Shown here: in pieces, positions 27,082 through 35,319 of the stretch | Layout: each line of letters opens with the position of its first letter | Numbering within the stretch: the stretch's first letter is position 1 | NCBI RefSeq assembly: GCF_002257645.1 | Contig: NZ_NQMO01000001.1 | Span: 606,065-670,064 of the forward strand | Reading direction: 5' to 3' | DNA from: Paenibacillus sp. XY044 | Lineage (GTDB): Bacteria; Bacillota; Bacilli; Paenibacillales; Paenibacillaceae | Length of the DNA stretch: 64,000 nt | Notes under the pieces: generated by a model | What the model saw: the letters and a program-made list of their open reading frames with translations, nothing else | What the model was told of the DNA's origin: nothing | Database searches by the model: none | Position numbers and translations under genes: made by a program

Positions 27082-27203
27082 TGCTGCATGATTTAATCCA
27101 TAGGTGTGCCGCTTTAAGGGAGCATTCGATCACAAAAGAAGCGAGATGATGATCCCTTCAGAAGTTAAGCGGCATTACTTTTACAATACCATTAGGGATC
27201 CGC

Positions 27204-28040
27204 TTATTTACGCAGCGCTTCCGGATCGATCGGAGGGACCAAGCCTTCGCCGGCCGCCCGGGTCAGCAGCGAAGTGATCGCGGCGTATCCGTCGTCTCCG
27301 AGATTGCGAGTAAAGTCGTTGACGTACAGATCAATATGCTGCTGGGCGACGTCAGGATCAAGCTCCTGGGCATGGCTCAGCACATATTCCCGGGAAGCTT
27401 CAGGATGGGCCCAGGCATATTCGACGGACTCACGGATCCAGTTTTCGATCGCGGCCAAGTCGAGGGAACGCTTGGCGATGATCGCGCCCAGCGGAATCGG
27501 CAGACCGGTGTCGCTTTCCCACCAGCTTCCGAGATCCGTCATCAAGGATAGTCCGTAGGACGGATACGTAAATCTGGCTTCGTGAATGACCAGACCTGCG
27601 TCAATCAAGCCGTCGCGGACGGCAGGCATGATTTGGTCAAACGGCATCACCACGATTTCGCCAATACCACCAGGCACGTTCTGGGCGGCCCACAGTCGGA
27701 AGAGCAGGTAGGCGGTCGATTTTTCGCTCGGTACGGCAACCCGGCGTCCGCTGAGTTCCGACGGATCGGCTTGGCCGCCTTTGGTCAGTACCAGCGGGCC
27801 GCAGCCGCGTCCTAAAGCGCCGCCGCAAGGAATGAGGGCGTACTCGTCCAGGACCCATGGCAGGGCGGCATAAGAGATTTTAAGCACGTCCAGGTCGCTG
27901 CCCGGGTTCGATGCCAGGTTATTCGTAATATCAATATCCGCATAGGTCACTTCCAGCTCCGGCGCGCCGGGAATGCGGCCGTGTGCCACAGCATGGAAAA
28001 CAAAAGTGTCGTTAGGGCAAGGGGAAAATGCAATTTTCAT
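27204..28040 (-). CDS. mqnD: 1,4-dihydroxy-6-naphthoate synthase (futalosine pathway)
   Basis: This 278-residue protein opens with KIAFSPCPNDTFVFHA, the signature of MqnD. It continues with the periplasmic-binding-protein fold that converts cyclic dehypoxanthine futalosine to 1,4-dihydroxy-6-naphthoate in menaquinone synthesis. The segments DVLKISYAALPW, IPSEKSTAYLLF-like VPSEKSTAYLLF and IHEARFTYP line the active site in known members. Its ATG overlaps the mqnB stop by 4 bases, so the two are co-translated. No MqnA, MqnC or MqnE gene is in the window. Confidence 0.9.
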   Translation of the reverse strand: MKIAFSPCPNDTFVFHAVAHGRIPGAPELEVTYADIDITNNLASNPGSDLDVLKISYAALPWVLDEYALIPCGGALGRGCGPLVLTKGGQADPSELSGRRVAVPSEKSTAYLLFRLWAAQNVPGGIGEIVVMPFDQIMPAVRDGLIDAGLVIHEARFTYPSYGLSLMTDLGSWWESDTGLPIPLGAIIAKRSLDLAAIENWIRESVEYAWAHPEASREYVLSHAQELDPDVAQQHIDLYVNDFTRNLGDDGYAAITSLLTRAAGEGLVPPIDPEALRK

Positions 28041-28705
28041 CGTTTCAATACCTCCACTAAGATTGAGCTTGCTGCTTCAAGTGCTTCGAAAGCTTCTTTC
28101 ATCCGCCAGGCGGAACGGTCACGGGGACCGATTGCATTCGATATCGTACGGATTTCAAGGCAAGGGAGTCCGAACAGCCGGGCGGCCTCGGCAACGCCGA
28201 AGCCTTCCATCGCTTCCGCGGCGGCGCCCTCGTACCGCTGCCTTAACTCGGCGGCGCTTTGCGCCGAGCCGGTCCCGGTCGTGACCGTCAGGACCGTGCC
28301 GCTGCGAACCGCCAGTCCGGCGGAAGCCATGGCTTCCTCGAGGCGGCGGACGAGCGGGAGATCCGGCTCGAAGCGCGAACTGCCGAACCCGAGCTCGTCC
28401 ACGCTGAGAAAGCCGTCCGGCGTCTCCGCGCCGAGATCAGCCGCGATGAGCTGATCGGCAATGACGATCGAGCCGATGCCGGCCCGATCCGTAAACCCGC
28501 CGCCGATGCCGGCGCTGATGACCAGGCCGTATTCATTGCCGGACAGAACGCGAGCCGTGCGGGCGGCAGCGGAAGCCGGCCCGACGCCGGCCAGCTCGAC
28601 GTCGATGAAATCCGGGCTCCCGAGTCCGCGAAGAACCGCCTCCCGCTCGGCCTCGACGGCCGTCATGATCAGCACCCGGGAGTGATTGTTTGTTGGTGAA
28701 TTCAT
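28037..28705 (-). CDS. mqnB: Futalosine hydrolase
   Basis: This 222-residue nucleoside-phosphorylase-fold protein contains MTAVEAEREAV, VELAGVGPASAAA, the SAGIGGGF loop and the C-terminal EIRTISNAIGPRDR. That pattern separates MqnB from MTA/SAH nucleosidases, which share the fold. It removes hypoxanthine from futalosine. Its pairing with mqnD supports the assignment. The ATG has AGAAGG about 9 bases upstream. Confidence 0.88.
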   Translation of the reverse strand: MNSPTNNHSRVLIMTAVEAEREAVLRGLGSPDFIDVELAGVGPASAAARTARVLSGNEYGLVISAGIGGGFTDRAGIGSIVIADQLIAADLGAETPDGFLSVDELGFGSSRFEPDLPLVRRLEEAMASAGLAVRSGTVLTVTTGTGSAQSAAELRQRYEGAAAEAMEGFGVAEAARLFGLPCLEIRTISNAIGPRDRSAWRMKEAFEALEAASSILVEVLKR

Positions 28706-28836
28706 GGGCGTACCTTCTTATCGTATAGTTTTCAGGCCGTATATGCAGCTTCAATATATAACCTTATCCTGATCGGAGGCGTGTGTAAAGTGGAGGGAGG
28801 CAGGGAGTCTGGCCGTTATCCGATAAAAACGAAGAA

Positions 28837-28866
28837 ACCCCCATGCCTTTTTTCAGGCGCAGGGGT
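28837..28866 (-). terminator. Terminator after the germination operon
   Basis: On the - strand an ACCCC-rich arm pairs with GGGGGT across an A-rich loop, with one mismatch, and is followed by TTTCTT. It lies just past the end of the Ger(x)C gene. Confidence 0.55.
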
Positions 28867-28882
28867 ATCGAGTACCATGCAT

Positions 28883-30025
28883 TCATCCGGTGATATAGGT
28901 GTTGGAATGCTTAATGATGACTTTTACGTTCACGTCCTTAATTTCTATTTTGGGAAGGATCGGACCCGGGGAGACGTTTCGTTTCCAGCTATCATAGTGG
29001 TGGCGGTATATCCACTCCTCGAAGCCGAACAAGTCGATATTTTTATTTTTCGCATCGTTAAACTCCTTCATGATGTCCTTTTTCAGGATCGACTGGGCCT
29101 CCTGCTCCATCAAATGTTCCGAAATCCCGGCCTGGGTATGCGTTTCTAACACAGTGGCATTGACTGTAAGGTTGATATTCAAGTTTAAGCTGTCTGAAGT
29201 ATCCGGGTCTATTGAGATTTTCGTATGCGGCCCCGACAAATTCAACGTATTGTTCCGGCCGCTTTGTCCGGGAAGGCTGAGCGGATATCTTAACATATGG
29301 CTGTACCGGATCAGTCTGGCGCCCATCATGTCCTCCTCCGCGACCCATCCCTCGTTCGCTCCTTTGTTGATGACAAACACGCCGGTGAGCTCCATCATGG
29401 TGGGCGTTTTATCCTTTTGGTTAGCCACCCATTTCCGGTCCGTTACGGACAGGACCGGAAGCAGCACGCTGGTTGCAGGCTCCCGGATGCTGTTAACTAA
29501 TTTTTGCAGCTGAATCGGCAGGATCGCGGATCGCTGTTTATAGGTCTCCTTAGGCTCAAACATTTCCAGCACCAGAGGAGACTGATTCAGTGTCGTATCT
29601 GCCGTGAAAATCGACGTGATCGGTTTGTCGGTTCCGTACACCCAGGCTGTATACCGCAGCTCTCTGGAACGCAGGAGGCTGTCGAAAATATCCTCCAGCT
29701 TTCCCAGCGCGGATTTCGTAATTACGATCGCTTTAACGTGCGTCCATAGCGTATGATGCTGGGCGGACCTGTAAATATCGTTGATGGCCAATAACACGGT
29801 GGAGCCTTCGCCGATCCCGACCCATGTAGATGCGGGCTTGGAATCCCCGCCGCCTTCCTTAGTCCCAACGGCGGAGAAATCGGTCAGCTTGACGTATACG
29901 ACATAATGGTCCTTTTCATAATCGATGCCGAGCGCCGTCACGATATTCATATCCTGTACTGCCTTCAAGTCCCAACAGCCGGTCAACAGTAGGGAACAGA
30001 CCAGAACAACGATGATGGCTTTCAT
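28883..30025 (-). CDS. Ger(x)C-family spore germination lipoprotein
   Basis: This 380-residue GerC-type subunit has lipobox LLTGC (Cys17) followed by WDLKAVQDMNIVTALGID, the classic start of the mature Ger(x)C protein. It is anchored to the outer face of the spore inner membrane and completes the A-B-C germinant receptor. The start follows GGGAGA and lies 3 bases after the A-subunit stop. Expression would be expected in the forespore (sigma-G), but I could not place the boxes. Confidence 0.92.
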   Translation of the reverse strand: MKAIIVVLVCSLLLTGCWDLKAVQDMNIVTALGIDYEKDHYVVYVKLTDFSAVGTKEGGGDSKPASTWVGIGEGSTVLLAINDIYRSAQHHTLWTHVKAIVITKSALGKLEDIFDSLLRSRELRYTAWVYGTDKPITSIFTADTTLNQSPLVLEMFEPKETYKQRSAILPIQLQKLVNSIREPATSVLLPVLSVTDRKWVANQKDKTPTMMELTGVFVINKGANEGWVAEEDMMGARLIRYSHMLRYPLSLPGQSGRNNTLNLSGPHTKISIDPDTSDSLNLNINLTVNATVLETHTQAGISEHLMEQEAQSILKKDIMKEFNDAKNKNIDLFGFEEWIYRHHYDSWKRNVSPGPILPKIEIKDVNVKVIIKHSNTYITG

Positions 30026-30028
30026 TCG

Positions 30029-31513
30029 TTAATCTCCCTTGCGCGTATCGTCCTGCGTCCGCAGCATCCGCGGACGGTACTTGAACAGCTTGATCGGCTT
30101 TCGGAACAGTCCTTCCCAGAAATCCCTGGCGATATAGGGGGAAGCGGGAGCCAGATAAGGAACCCCGAAGTTTTCCAGCGTGGCCAGGTGGAGCAGGACG
30201 GAGAACATCGCGATAAAAAATCCGAACATGCCCAGGCAAGAAGAAAACAGGAGAACATACAGCCTAATGATGGCCGTCGTCCCCGAAAGAATTTGATTGA
30301 CCAACGTAAAGGTGGCGATAATCGTCACGGCCACCGTCACAACCATCGTCGGAGACGTAATTCCGGCCCGGATGGCAGCATCGCCGACAATGAGCCCCCC
30401 TACCACCGTTACGGTCTGGCCGATCGATTTGGGGAGGCGGGTGCCCGCTTCATGGAAAACCTGGAACAGGAACAGCATCAAAAAGCATTCCAGCGGAATC
30501 GAGAATGGCAGTCCGTTTCTGGAATTCATAATCGTTGCCAGCAGCGGAGTCGGAACCTGCTCGATGTTGAAGGTGGTCAGCGCCACGTAAAATCCAGGCA
30601 GGAACATAGCCATGAAGAGACCCGAAATCCGCAAAAACCTTTGCACCGAGACGATGTGAAAGGGCATATTGGAGTCTTCCGGCGATTTGATCAGACTGAA
30701 GAGTGTGATGGGAGCGATAATTCCCATTGGGGAACCGTCGAACATAATCACGAACCGGCCGGCCAAAAGGCTGGATGCGACATAATCCGGTCTGCCGACA
30801 TAATCGGTCAGCGGAAACACGCTTTTGACCGACCCCTGAATGAGGTTTTCGATTTGTGTGGTGCCGATGATCGCATCCCCGTTGAAACTTTGAATCTTCT
30901 TCCTGATTTCATCAACGATATCCGGGTTAATGATATCCCGGATGTACATCAACGCGATTTGGGTGTGGCCCCGCTCGGAGAGGACGAATTTTTCTACGCA
31001 AAGCGACTGTGTCCGAAGGCGTTTGCGAATAAGTGCGAGGTTCATACTCAAATTCTCGGTAAATCCGTCCTGGGGTCCCTTGATGGAAGATTCCGTGGAA
31101 GACTCCTCCGGGGTCCGGGATGGCGTGCTGCTGACATTCAATTGGTAAAAGGCGTTCATGTGCTGGAAATACAGAATCAGCATTCCCTGGAACACCTGGG
31201 TATCGAGCTCGGACAGTAAATTTTGGGTCTTCAATTCCTTCAGCGGCAGCGATTGATAAGTCCGGATGCTGTCTCTGCTGCCGAAACCCGTTTCCTTGTA
31301 CATTTGTTCCAGCCTGGGGAGGACAAACTGGTTGATTTGGACCTCGTCCGTCATACCTTCGCAATAAATCAGAAGGATGGACTGCTTCAGGTCTCCTTCC
31401 CCTACATAAAAGGGATGAAGGACGACATCGCCGCATGGCTCATAATACTTTTGAAGGAACGGGATATCGATGTCTTCCAGGCTGACTTGAGGCTGCTCTG
31501 TGCTAGTTGTCAT
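30029..31513 (-). CDS. GerA-family spore germination receptor subunit
   Basis: This 494-residue GerA/GerBA/GerKA-type subunit has a large N-terminal cytoplasmic region with YCEGMTDEVQINQFVLP near 50 and DYVGRPDYVASSLLAGRFVI near 235. Four to six membrane helices follow, including GLFMAMFLPGFYVAL and SRNGLPFSIPLECFLMLFLF. It forms the ligand-gated part of a germinant receptor. ATG at 31513 follows AAAGGAAG and overlaps the B-subunit stop by 11 bases; the extended frame to 31558 is inside the B gene. Confidence 0.93.
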   Translation of the reverse strand: MTTSTEQPQVSLEDIDIPFLQKYYEPCGDVVLHPFYVGEGDLKQSILLIYCEGMTDEVQINQFVLPRLEQMYKETGFGSRDSIRTYQSLPLKELKTQNLLSELDTQVFQGMLILYFQHMNAFYQLNVSSTPSRTPEESSTESSIKGPQDGFTENLSMNLALIRKRLRTQSLCVEKFVLSERGHTQIALMYIRDIINPDIVDEIRKKIQSFNGDAIIGTTQIENLIQGSVKSVFPLTDYVGRPDYVASSLLAGRFVIMFDGSPMGIIAPITLFSLIKSPEDSNMPFHIVSVQRFLRISGLFMAMFLPGFYVALTTFNIEQVPTPLLATIMNSRNGLPFSIPLECFLMLFLFQVFHEAGTRLPKSIGQTVTVVGGLIVGDAAIRAGITSPTMVVTVAVTIIATFTLVNQILSGTTAIIRLYVLLFSSCLGMFGFFIAMFSVLLHLATLENFGVPYLAPASPYIARDFWEGLFRKPIKLFKYRPRMLRTQDDTRKGD

Positions 31514-32600
31514 GGTGTTCTCTTCCTTTCTTTCCGGATGAAATGAGAGCCAAAGCAAATAAAATGAGGATCAAGGCCCCCAAGAAGGCGGCAGAAAAAG
31601 GGAAATAATAACTTTTTAAAATTTTCAGGAAATTCGTATCGTTCAGTCCGGTCAAGCATATGAGGAGAATCAAGCCAGCAGCGGTAACGTATGCGACAAT
31701 TCGCGGTAGCTTTTCTTTAATGTTCCAAACATCAACGATAAAATACAGGGCTAGAGAAATCCGGATGAAGGCTCCCGACAGCCATTGATATATGGAGAAA
31801 AAGTCGGTTTGAGCGATATATTTTCCAATGGTGGCCACGCGCCACTCCTCATACGCCGGATACATTTGCCTTGCTGCCTCATAAGGATCAAAGATCGTGA
31901 TGGCGCCGATCAGCGGCCCCATGGTCAGTCCCGTCAGGGCCAAGGCAAGGACGTATAGCTGCCAGGCCTTCGCAGTCTTCGCCAATTTGGGCTGGATAAA
32001 CAGGTACATGATAATTTCAAAGGATCCTGCACATGAATGGGCCAAGCCGTAAAACACAGGCCCCCAGCCTTTGGACAGAACAGGCAGCAGCTGGCTGTAA
32101 TCCTTGGTTTGAAAATTGACCGTCATGATAAAAAAGCCCAGAAGAACGACGAACGGCAGGAGGAGGCCGGCGGAGATGGCAATGGGTTTAAAGCCCATGA
32201 TCGCGGCATATAGGCATAGAAGCAGCAGGACAATGGTTGTTATGGATATCGGCGTTTCGGTCAAAAAGGTGATTTTGGCCCAAGTGGTCGTATCAAACAA
32301 CGTATAAAAGCAAATCATGTATAAAAATAAGCTCATGACGATGCGCAGAAGAACGGCGGCCACAAGGCCGTACTCCTGACTCAGCCATTCGTGAATGGAG
32401 CGGTTTCCCATTCGTTTGGCCACAAAATACGTCATACCCGTTACCACCATCAGCGGCAGAATGGACAAGGTAACCGAGATCCAAGAGTCCCTGCCCGAGC
32501 CCTGCAACAGAAACGGAATGATAAACACATGGTTCATCATCCCGACGGACAGCAGGATGATCATGAAGCCTTGCGACAAGCGCGCTTTAAGTACTTTCAT
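31503..32600 (-). CDS. GerB-family germination permease
   Basis: This 365-residue protein with about 10 transmembrane helices belongs to the APC superfamily branch that includes GerAB, the germinant-binding subunit of the receptor. It has the family start LSQGFMIILLSVGMMNHV. GGAGGTGA precedes the ATG by 5-7 bases. It is the first gene in a B-A-C order, a rearrangement of the A-B-C order of Bacillus gerA. A perfect 16-bp palindrome sits upstream at 32622-32637. Confidence 0.92.
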   Translation of the reverse strand: MKVLKARLSQGFMIILLSVGMMNHVFIIPFLLQGSGRDSWISVTLSILPLMVVTGMTYFVAKRMGNRSIHEWLSQEYGLVAAVLLRIVMSLFLYMICFYTLFDTTTWAKITFLTETPISITTIVLLLLCLYAAIMGFKPIAISAGLLLPFVVLLGFFIMTVNFQTKDYSQLLPVLSKGWGPVFYGLAHSCAGSFEIIMYLFIQPKLAKTAKAWQLYVLALALTGLTMGPLIGAITIFDPYEAARQMYPAYEEWRVATIGKYIAQTDFFSIYQWLSGAFIRISLALYFIVDVWNIKEKLPRIVAYVTAAGLILLICLTGLNDTNFLKILKSYYFPFSAAFLGALILILFALALISSGKKGREHHDN

Positions 32601-32621
32601 ACAGTCACCTCCAGGTAAAGG

Positions 32622-32637
32622 ATGGATCTAGATCCAT
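32622..32637. repeat. 16-bp perfect palindrome upstream of the germination operon
   Basis: ATGGATCTAGATCCAT is fully self-complementary and lies 22 bases upstream of the GerB-type start codon, between it and the start of the MurB-like gene. It could be an operator or a stem in the mRNA leader. Confidence 0.5.
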
Positions 32638-32746
32638 TATTAACCGGGAGGTTCACCCCGATACTTCCTTTAATTAAAATGACACATGGCGCGAAGAGTG
32701 ACGATATATTAGAATAGATAGGTCTGTATCTTTAGGAGGGCTTCTT

Positions 32747-32815
32747 TTGAGGCACCGATTCCCGATCCAGGGAACGTGCGAAGACAAGAAAGTTGAAAGT
32801 GAGAATTTGCCATGA
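32747..32815 (+). CDS. Possible 22-codon leader ORF coupled to the MurB-like gene
   Basis: TTG at 32747 is preceded by a strong AGGAGGG site (32734-32740, spacing 6) and opens a 22-codon frame. Its TGA (32813-32815) overlaps the ATG of the next gene in an ATGA arrangement. The main gene itself has only a weak ribosome site, so translation could depend on coupling. The peptide is basic and unremarkable (starts MRHRFPIQG). This is seen only as sequence geometry; expression is unproven. Confidence 0.4.
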   Translation: MRHRFPIQGTCEDKKVESENLP

Positions 32816-33834
32816 TGATTAATAACCGGATGACATTTGAAAACCTGTGCTTGCGGAATGAACCGCTTGCGAACCACTCGTCCTATCAAATCGGCGGAGA
32901 TGCGAATTTCTTCGCCATGCCCGAAACGGCTGAAGAGCTGATCACGCTGCTGCAGGGATGCAGAACCCACGGGCTGGACTATTTTTTCTGCGGGATGGGC
33001 TCCAATCTTCTGTTTCCCGACAATCCGCGTAAGGATACGCTGTACATTTCCCTGAAAAGGCTGGTTTATTGGGAGATCACCCCGAGCAAATGGTTTATTT
33101 CCTCAGGGACGCCGATGTCCATGCTGTCGATCGCAGGCCTGATGTATGACATTCCGGGCTACGAGTTTACTTATTTGCTGCCGGGCGGCTTGGGGGCTGG
33201 CATTTACATGAACGCCAAGTACAACCACAAGCAGATCAGCGACATTATCAAAACGGTGTATTATGTGGATCTTGAGGATCCTGCCTTATCGGTCCAATCG
33301 ATTGATGTCAGCCAGTGCAAGTATGGCTATAAGCAATCCATATTCCAGATGAATCCGTGGCTCATATTGGGAGCGGATATGCTGGCCGTACCGGAGCAAA
33401 TGGATCCGGAGCGGGCGAACCGCCTGCTCAGCCGCTGGAAGGACAAAGAGGGGATGTCGTCTCTGTCCTCGTTCTATTCGTATATGGCCGAAGAGGCGAA
33501 GGCGCTCCAAAGCCGGGGAATCCATTTGCCCGCCCCGATGACACAGATTGAGGAGTACCGGAACGGCAAACGCCATTTCGAATATCCATCCTGTGGATCT
33601 GTATTTAAAAACAATTACGATTACGGCGTTCCCGTGGGCGCATTGGTCGATCAGCTCGAATTGAAAGGGAAGGCATACGGCGGCGCCATGATCTCCCCTT
33701 TCCACGGCAACATGATCATCAACACAGACCATGCGACAGCCGAGCACATTAAATATTTGATGAATGTGATCATGGAAGGCGTCGACAAGGCATTCGGCTT
33801 CGTACCGGAACCGGAGGTCGTCGTCGTCGGATAG
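32812..33834 (+). CDS. MurB-like FAD protein, divergent from UDP-MurNAc dehydrogenase
   Basis: This 340-residue protein follows the MurB plan. The FAD domain shows LANHSSYQIGGDANFFAMP and GMGSNLLFPD. The LPGGLGAGIYMNAKY block replaces the usual IPGSVGGAxxMNAGAYG, and FEYPSCGSVFKNN carries the proton-donor Ser. The C-terminus is PEPEVVVVG, where MurB has its catalytic Glu. There are notable changes: the usual Y-R-x-S active-site segment reads YGYKQSIF (Lys for Arg), and GGAQVSEKHAGFIVN reads GGAMISPFHGNMIIN. It could be a true MurB with altered residues or a paralogue acting on another UDP-sugar. It is monocistronic, with a terminator at 33875. Confidence 0.75.
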   Translation: MMINNRMTFENLCLRNEPLANHSSYQIGGDANFFAMPETAEELITLLQGCRTHGLDYFFCGMGSNLLFPDNPRKDTLYISLKRLVYWEITPSKWFISSGTPMSMLSIAGLMYDIPGYEFTYLLPGGLGAGIYMNAKYNHKQISDIIKTVYYVDLEDPALSVQSIDVSQCKYGYKQSIFQMNPWLILGADMLAVPEQMDPERANRLLSRWKDKEGMSSLSSFYSYMAEEAKALQSRGIHLPAPMTQIEEYRNGKRHFEYPSCGSVFKNNYDYGVPVGALVDQLELKGKAYGGAMISPFHGNMIINTDHATAEHIKYLMNVIMEGVDKAFGFVPEPEVVVVG

Positions 33835-33874
33835 TCTTTTACAGATCGATAAAATGTGAACGTTTCGTGACCGT

Positions 33875-33903
33875 AACCCGCCTTGGCCCGCCATTGGCGG
33901 GTT
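33875..33903 (+). terminator. Terminator after the MurB-like gene
   Basis: AACCCGCC/GGCGGGTT arms enclose a 13-base loop and are followed by ATTTGTGTTT. Confidence 0.7.
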
Positions 33904-33962
33904 ATTTGTGTTTCGCTCGCGCCCAGGGTGGTAATTCAGAGTGAAAACTTTGGATCCGGGTA

Positions 33963-33991
33963 TTGTGTTCGGACAAGGTCGTATGTATACT
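33963..33991 (+). promoter_or_regulatory. Sigma-A-type promoter for the nitroreductase gene
   Basis: TTGTGT (33963-33968) and TATACT (33986-33991) are separated by 17 bases. A short AAGTAAGTAAGTAA repeat follows before the AAGGAGG ribosome site. Confidence 0.65.
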
Positions 33992-34031
33992 AAAAAAGTA
34001 AGTAAGTAACAAAAAGGAGGAAGATATAAAA

Positions 34032-34631
34032 ATGTCTAAACAGTTTATTGATGCACTCAAGAACAGACGTTCCATATATGGAATTAGCAAGGAACAGGTA
34101 ATCTCCGACGAAAAGATCCAGGAGATCGTAAACGATGCGGTGAAATACACGCCGTCTTCTTTCAACTCCCAAAGCACACGCATCGTCGTTCTTCTTGGCG
34201 AACAGCATGACAAGCTGTGGAATGTGACGGAAAACGTGCTGAAGGCAGTCGTTCCGGCTGACAGCTTTGCTCCAACTGCTGAGAAAATGGCTGCTTTCCG
34301 CGCCGGATACGGCACAATCCTGTTCTTCGAAGATTATGAAGTCATTGAAGGACTGCAAGCAAGCTTCCCTTCTTATGCAGACAACTTCCCTGTATGGTCC
34401 CACCATACTTCGGCGATGCACCAATTGGTCACCTGGACCGCACTTGAAGCTGAAGGACTTGGCGCCAGCCTGCAGCACTACAACCCGTTGATCGACCAGA
34501 AGGTTGCCGCTGAATGGAACATTCCTGCGAACTGGAAGCTGATCGCTCAAATGCCTTTCGGCAAACCGACAGTACAGCCGGGCGAGAAAGAATTCAAGCC
34601 GCTTGAAGACCGTGTTAAAGTATTCAAATAA
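34032..34631 (+). CDS. Nitroreductase-family FMN oxidoreductase
   Basis: This 199-residue protein has the nitroreductase fold. FMN-contacting motifs are the N-terminal NRRSIYGI (usual RRSxR form), PSSFNSQSTRIVVL and the C-terminal AQMPFGKP. It resembles the fungal Frm2/bacterial YdgI-type small nitroreductases, which reduce nitroaromatics, lipids or quinones. An AAAGGAGG site, a clear promoter and a bidirectional terminator frame it as a single-gene unit. It may take part in the quinone/electrophile response suggested by the nearby MarR regulator, though it is not in that operon. Confidence 0.88.
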   Translation: MSKQFIDALKNRRSIYGISKEQVISDEKIQEIVNDAVKYTPSSFNSQSTRIVVLLGEQHDKLWNVTENVLKAVVPADSFAPTAEKMAAFRAGYGTILFFEDYEVIEGLQASFPSYADNFPVWSHHTSAMHQLVTWTALEAEGLGASLQHYNPLIDQKVAAEWNIPANWKLIAQMPFGKPTVQPGEKEFKPLEDRVKVFK

Positions 34632-34658
34632 TCAGTACGGACTTTATACTTAAGAACT

Positions 34659-34697
34659 AAAGAAGCACCTCACAGCTTATGCGTGAGGTGCTTCTTT
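34659..34697. terminator. Bidirectional terminator between nitroreductase and marR genes
   Basis: A 15-bp perfect inverted repeat (34659-34673 and 34683-34697) has AAA and TTT ends and a 9-base loop between the two convergent genes. Confidence 0.85.
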
Positions 34698-34708
34698 GCT
34701 TTGCCCTG

Positions 34709-35203
34709 CTACTCCTGGGGCGATTTGGAACGTCCGCCGCCAAGGGTGCGAATCTGCTCCTCCATGATGCCGCTGGCCTTGGCTGCAAAGTCTATCAGCA
34801 GCTCGATCTGCTCAGCCGTATAGGTTGAGCCGAGCCGGACCACGGAATCGTGCAGAGGCCTGAAGGTTTCTCGTACCTCGTCTCTGGCAAAGTAGTCGGG
34901 AACGATAATGACGCGACGCCTGTCGGATGGATCCTGCTCTCTCCGGACGTAACCCGCTTTCTCCAGACGGTCGATCAGGGCGGTGATCGTACCGGTGGAG
35001 AGGCCGGTGATTTTGGAGAGTTCTCCGGCCGTGATGGGACCGGTTTCCCACAATATATCTACGGATTTTAAATCGGTGTTGGATAAACCAAGGGAACTGG
35101 CGACATGCTGCTGGTACAGGACGGTCCTGGTTCCCAGCTTTCTCATTTGCGAAGCCAACCGTTCTTCAGGTGAAGTAATGCCCTCTGCATTTTGACTTGA
35201 CAA
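34709..35203 (-). CDS. MarR-family transcriptional regulator
   Basis: This 164-residue MarR protein has a winged helix at about 50-115: LKSVDILWETGPITAGELSK, then GLSTGTITALIDRLEKAGYV and the wing DPSDRRRVIIVP. Helices flanking the winged helix form the dimer. It starts at TTG with GGAGG 8 bases upstream. No conserved N-terminal Cys is seen, so a ligand-sensing rather than thiol-oxidation mechanism is more likely. It is divergent from the DHA2 exporter, and the shared 116-base gap holds a near-perfect palindrome, fitting the usual MarR-represses-exporter arrangement. Confidence 0.9.
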   Translation of the reverse strand: MSSQNAEGITSPEERLASQMRKLGTRTVLYQQHVASSLGLSNTDLKSVDILWETGPITAGELSKITGLSTGTITALIDRLEKAGYVRREQDPSDRRRVIIVPDYFARDEVRETFRPLHDSVVRLGSTYTAEQIELLIDFAAKASGIMEEQIRTLGGGRSKSPQE

Positions 35204-35229
35204 AAGGAAGACCTCCTCTTAGAATCTGA

Positions 35230-35250
35230 ATATCTTGATGATCGAGATAT
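35230..35250. promoter_or_regulatory. Palindromic MarR-type operator
   Basis: ATATCTTGAT, a central G, then ATCGAGATAT form a 21-bp palindrome with a single mismatch. A further half-site, CCGAGATAA, lies at 35259-35267. TATCTNGA-type palindromes are typical MarR-family binding sites (for example MhqR). Both marR and the exporter could be controlled from it. Confidence 0.65.
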
Positions 35251-35319
35251 TTGAATTCCGAGATAATGACTAGGTTTCATTTTATCGGAAGCGACAACAC
35301 ATTGTAAAGGAGATAACAA

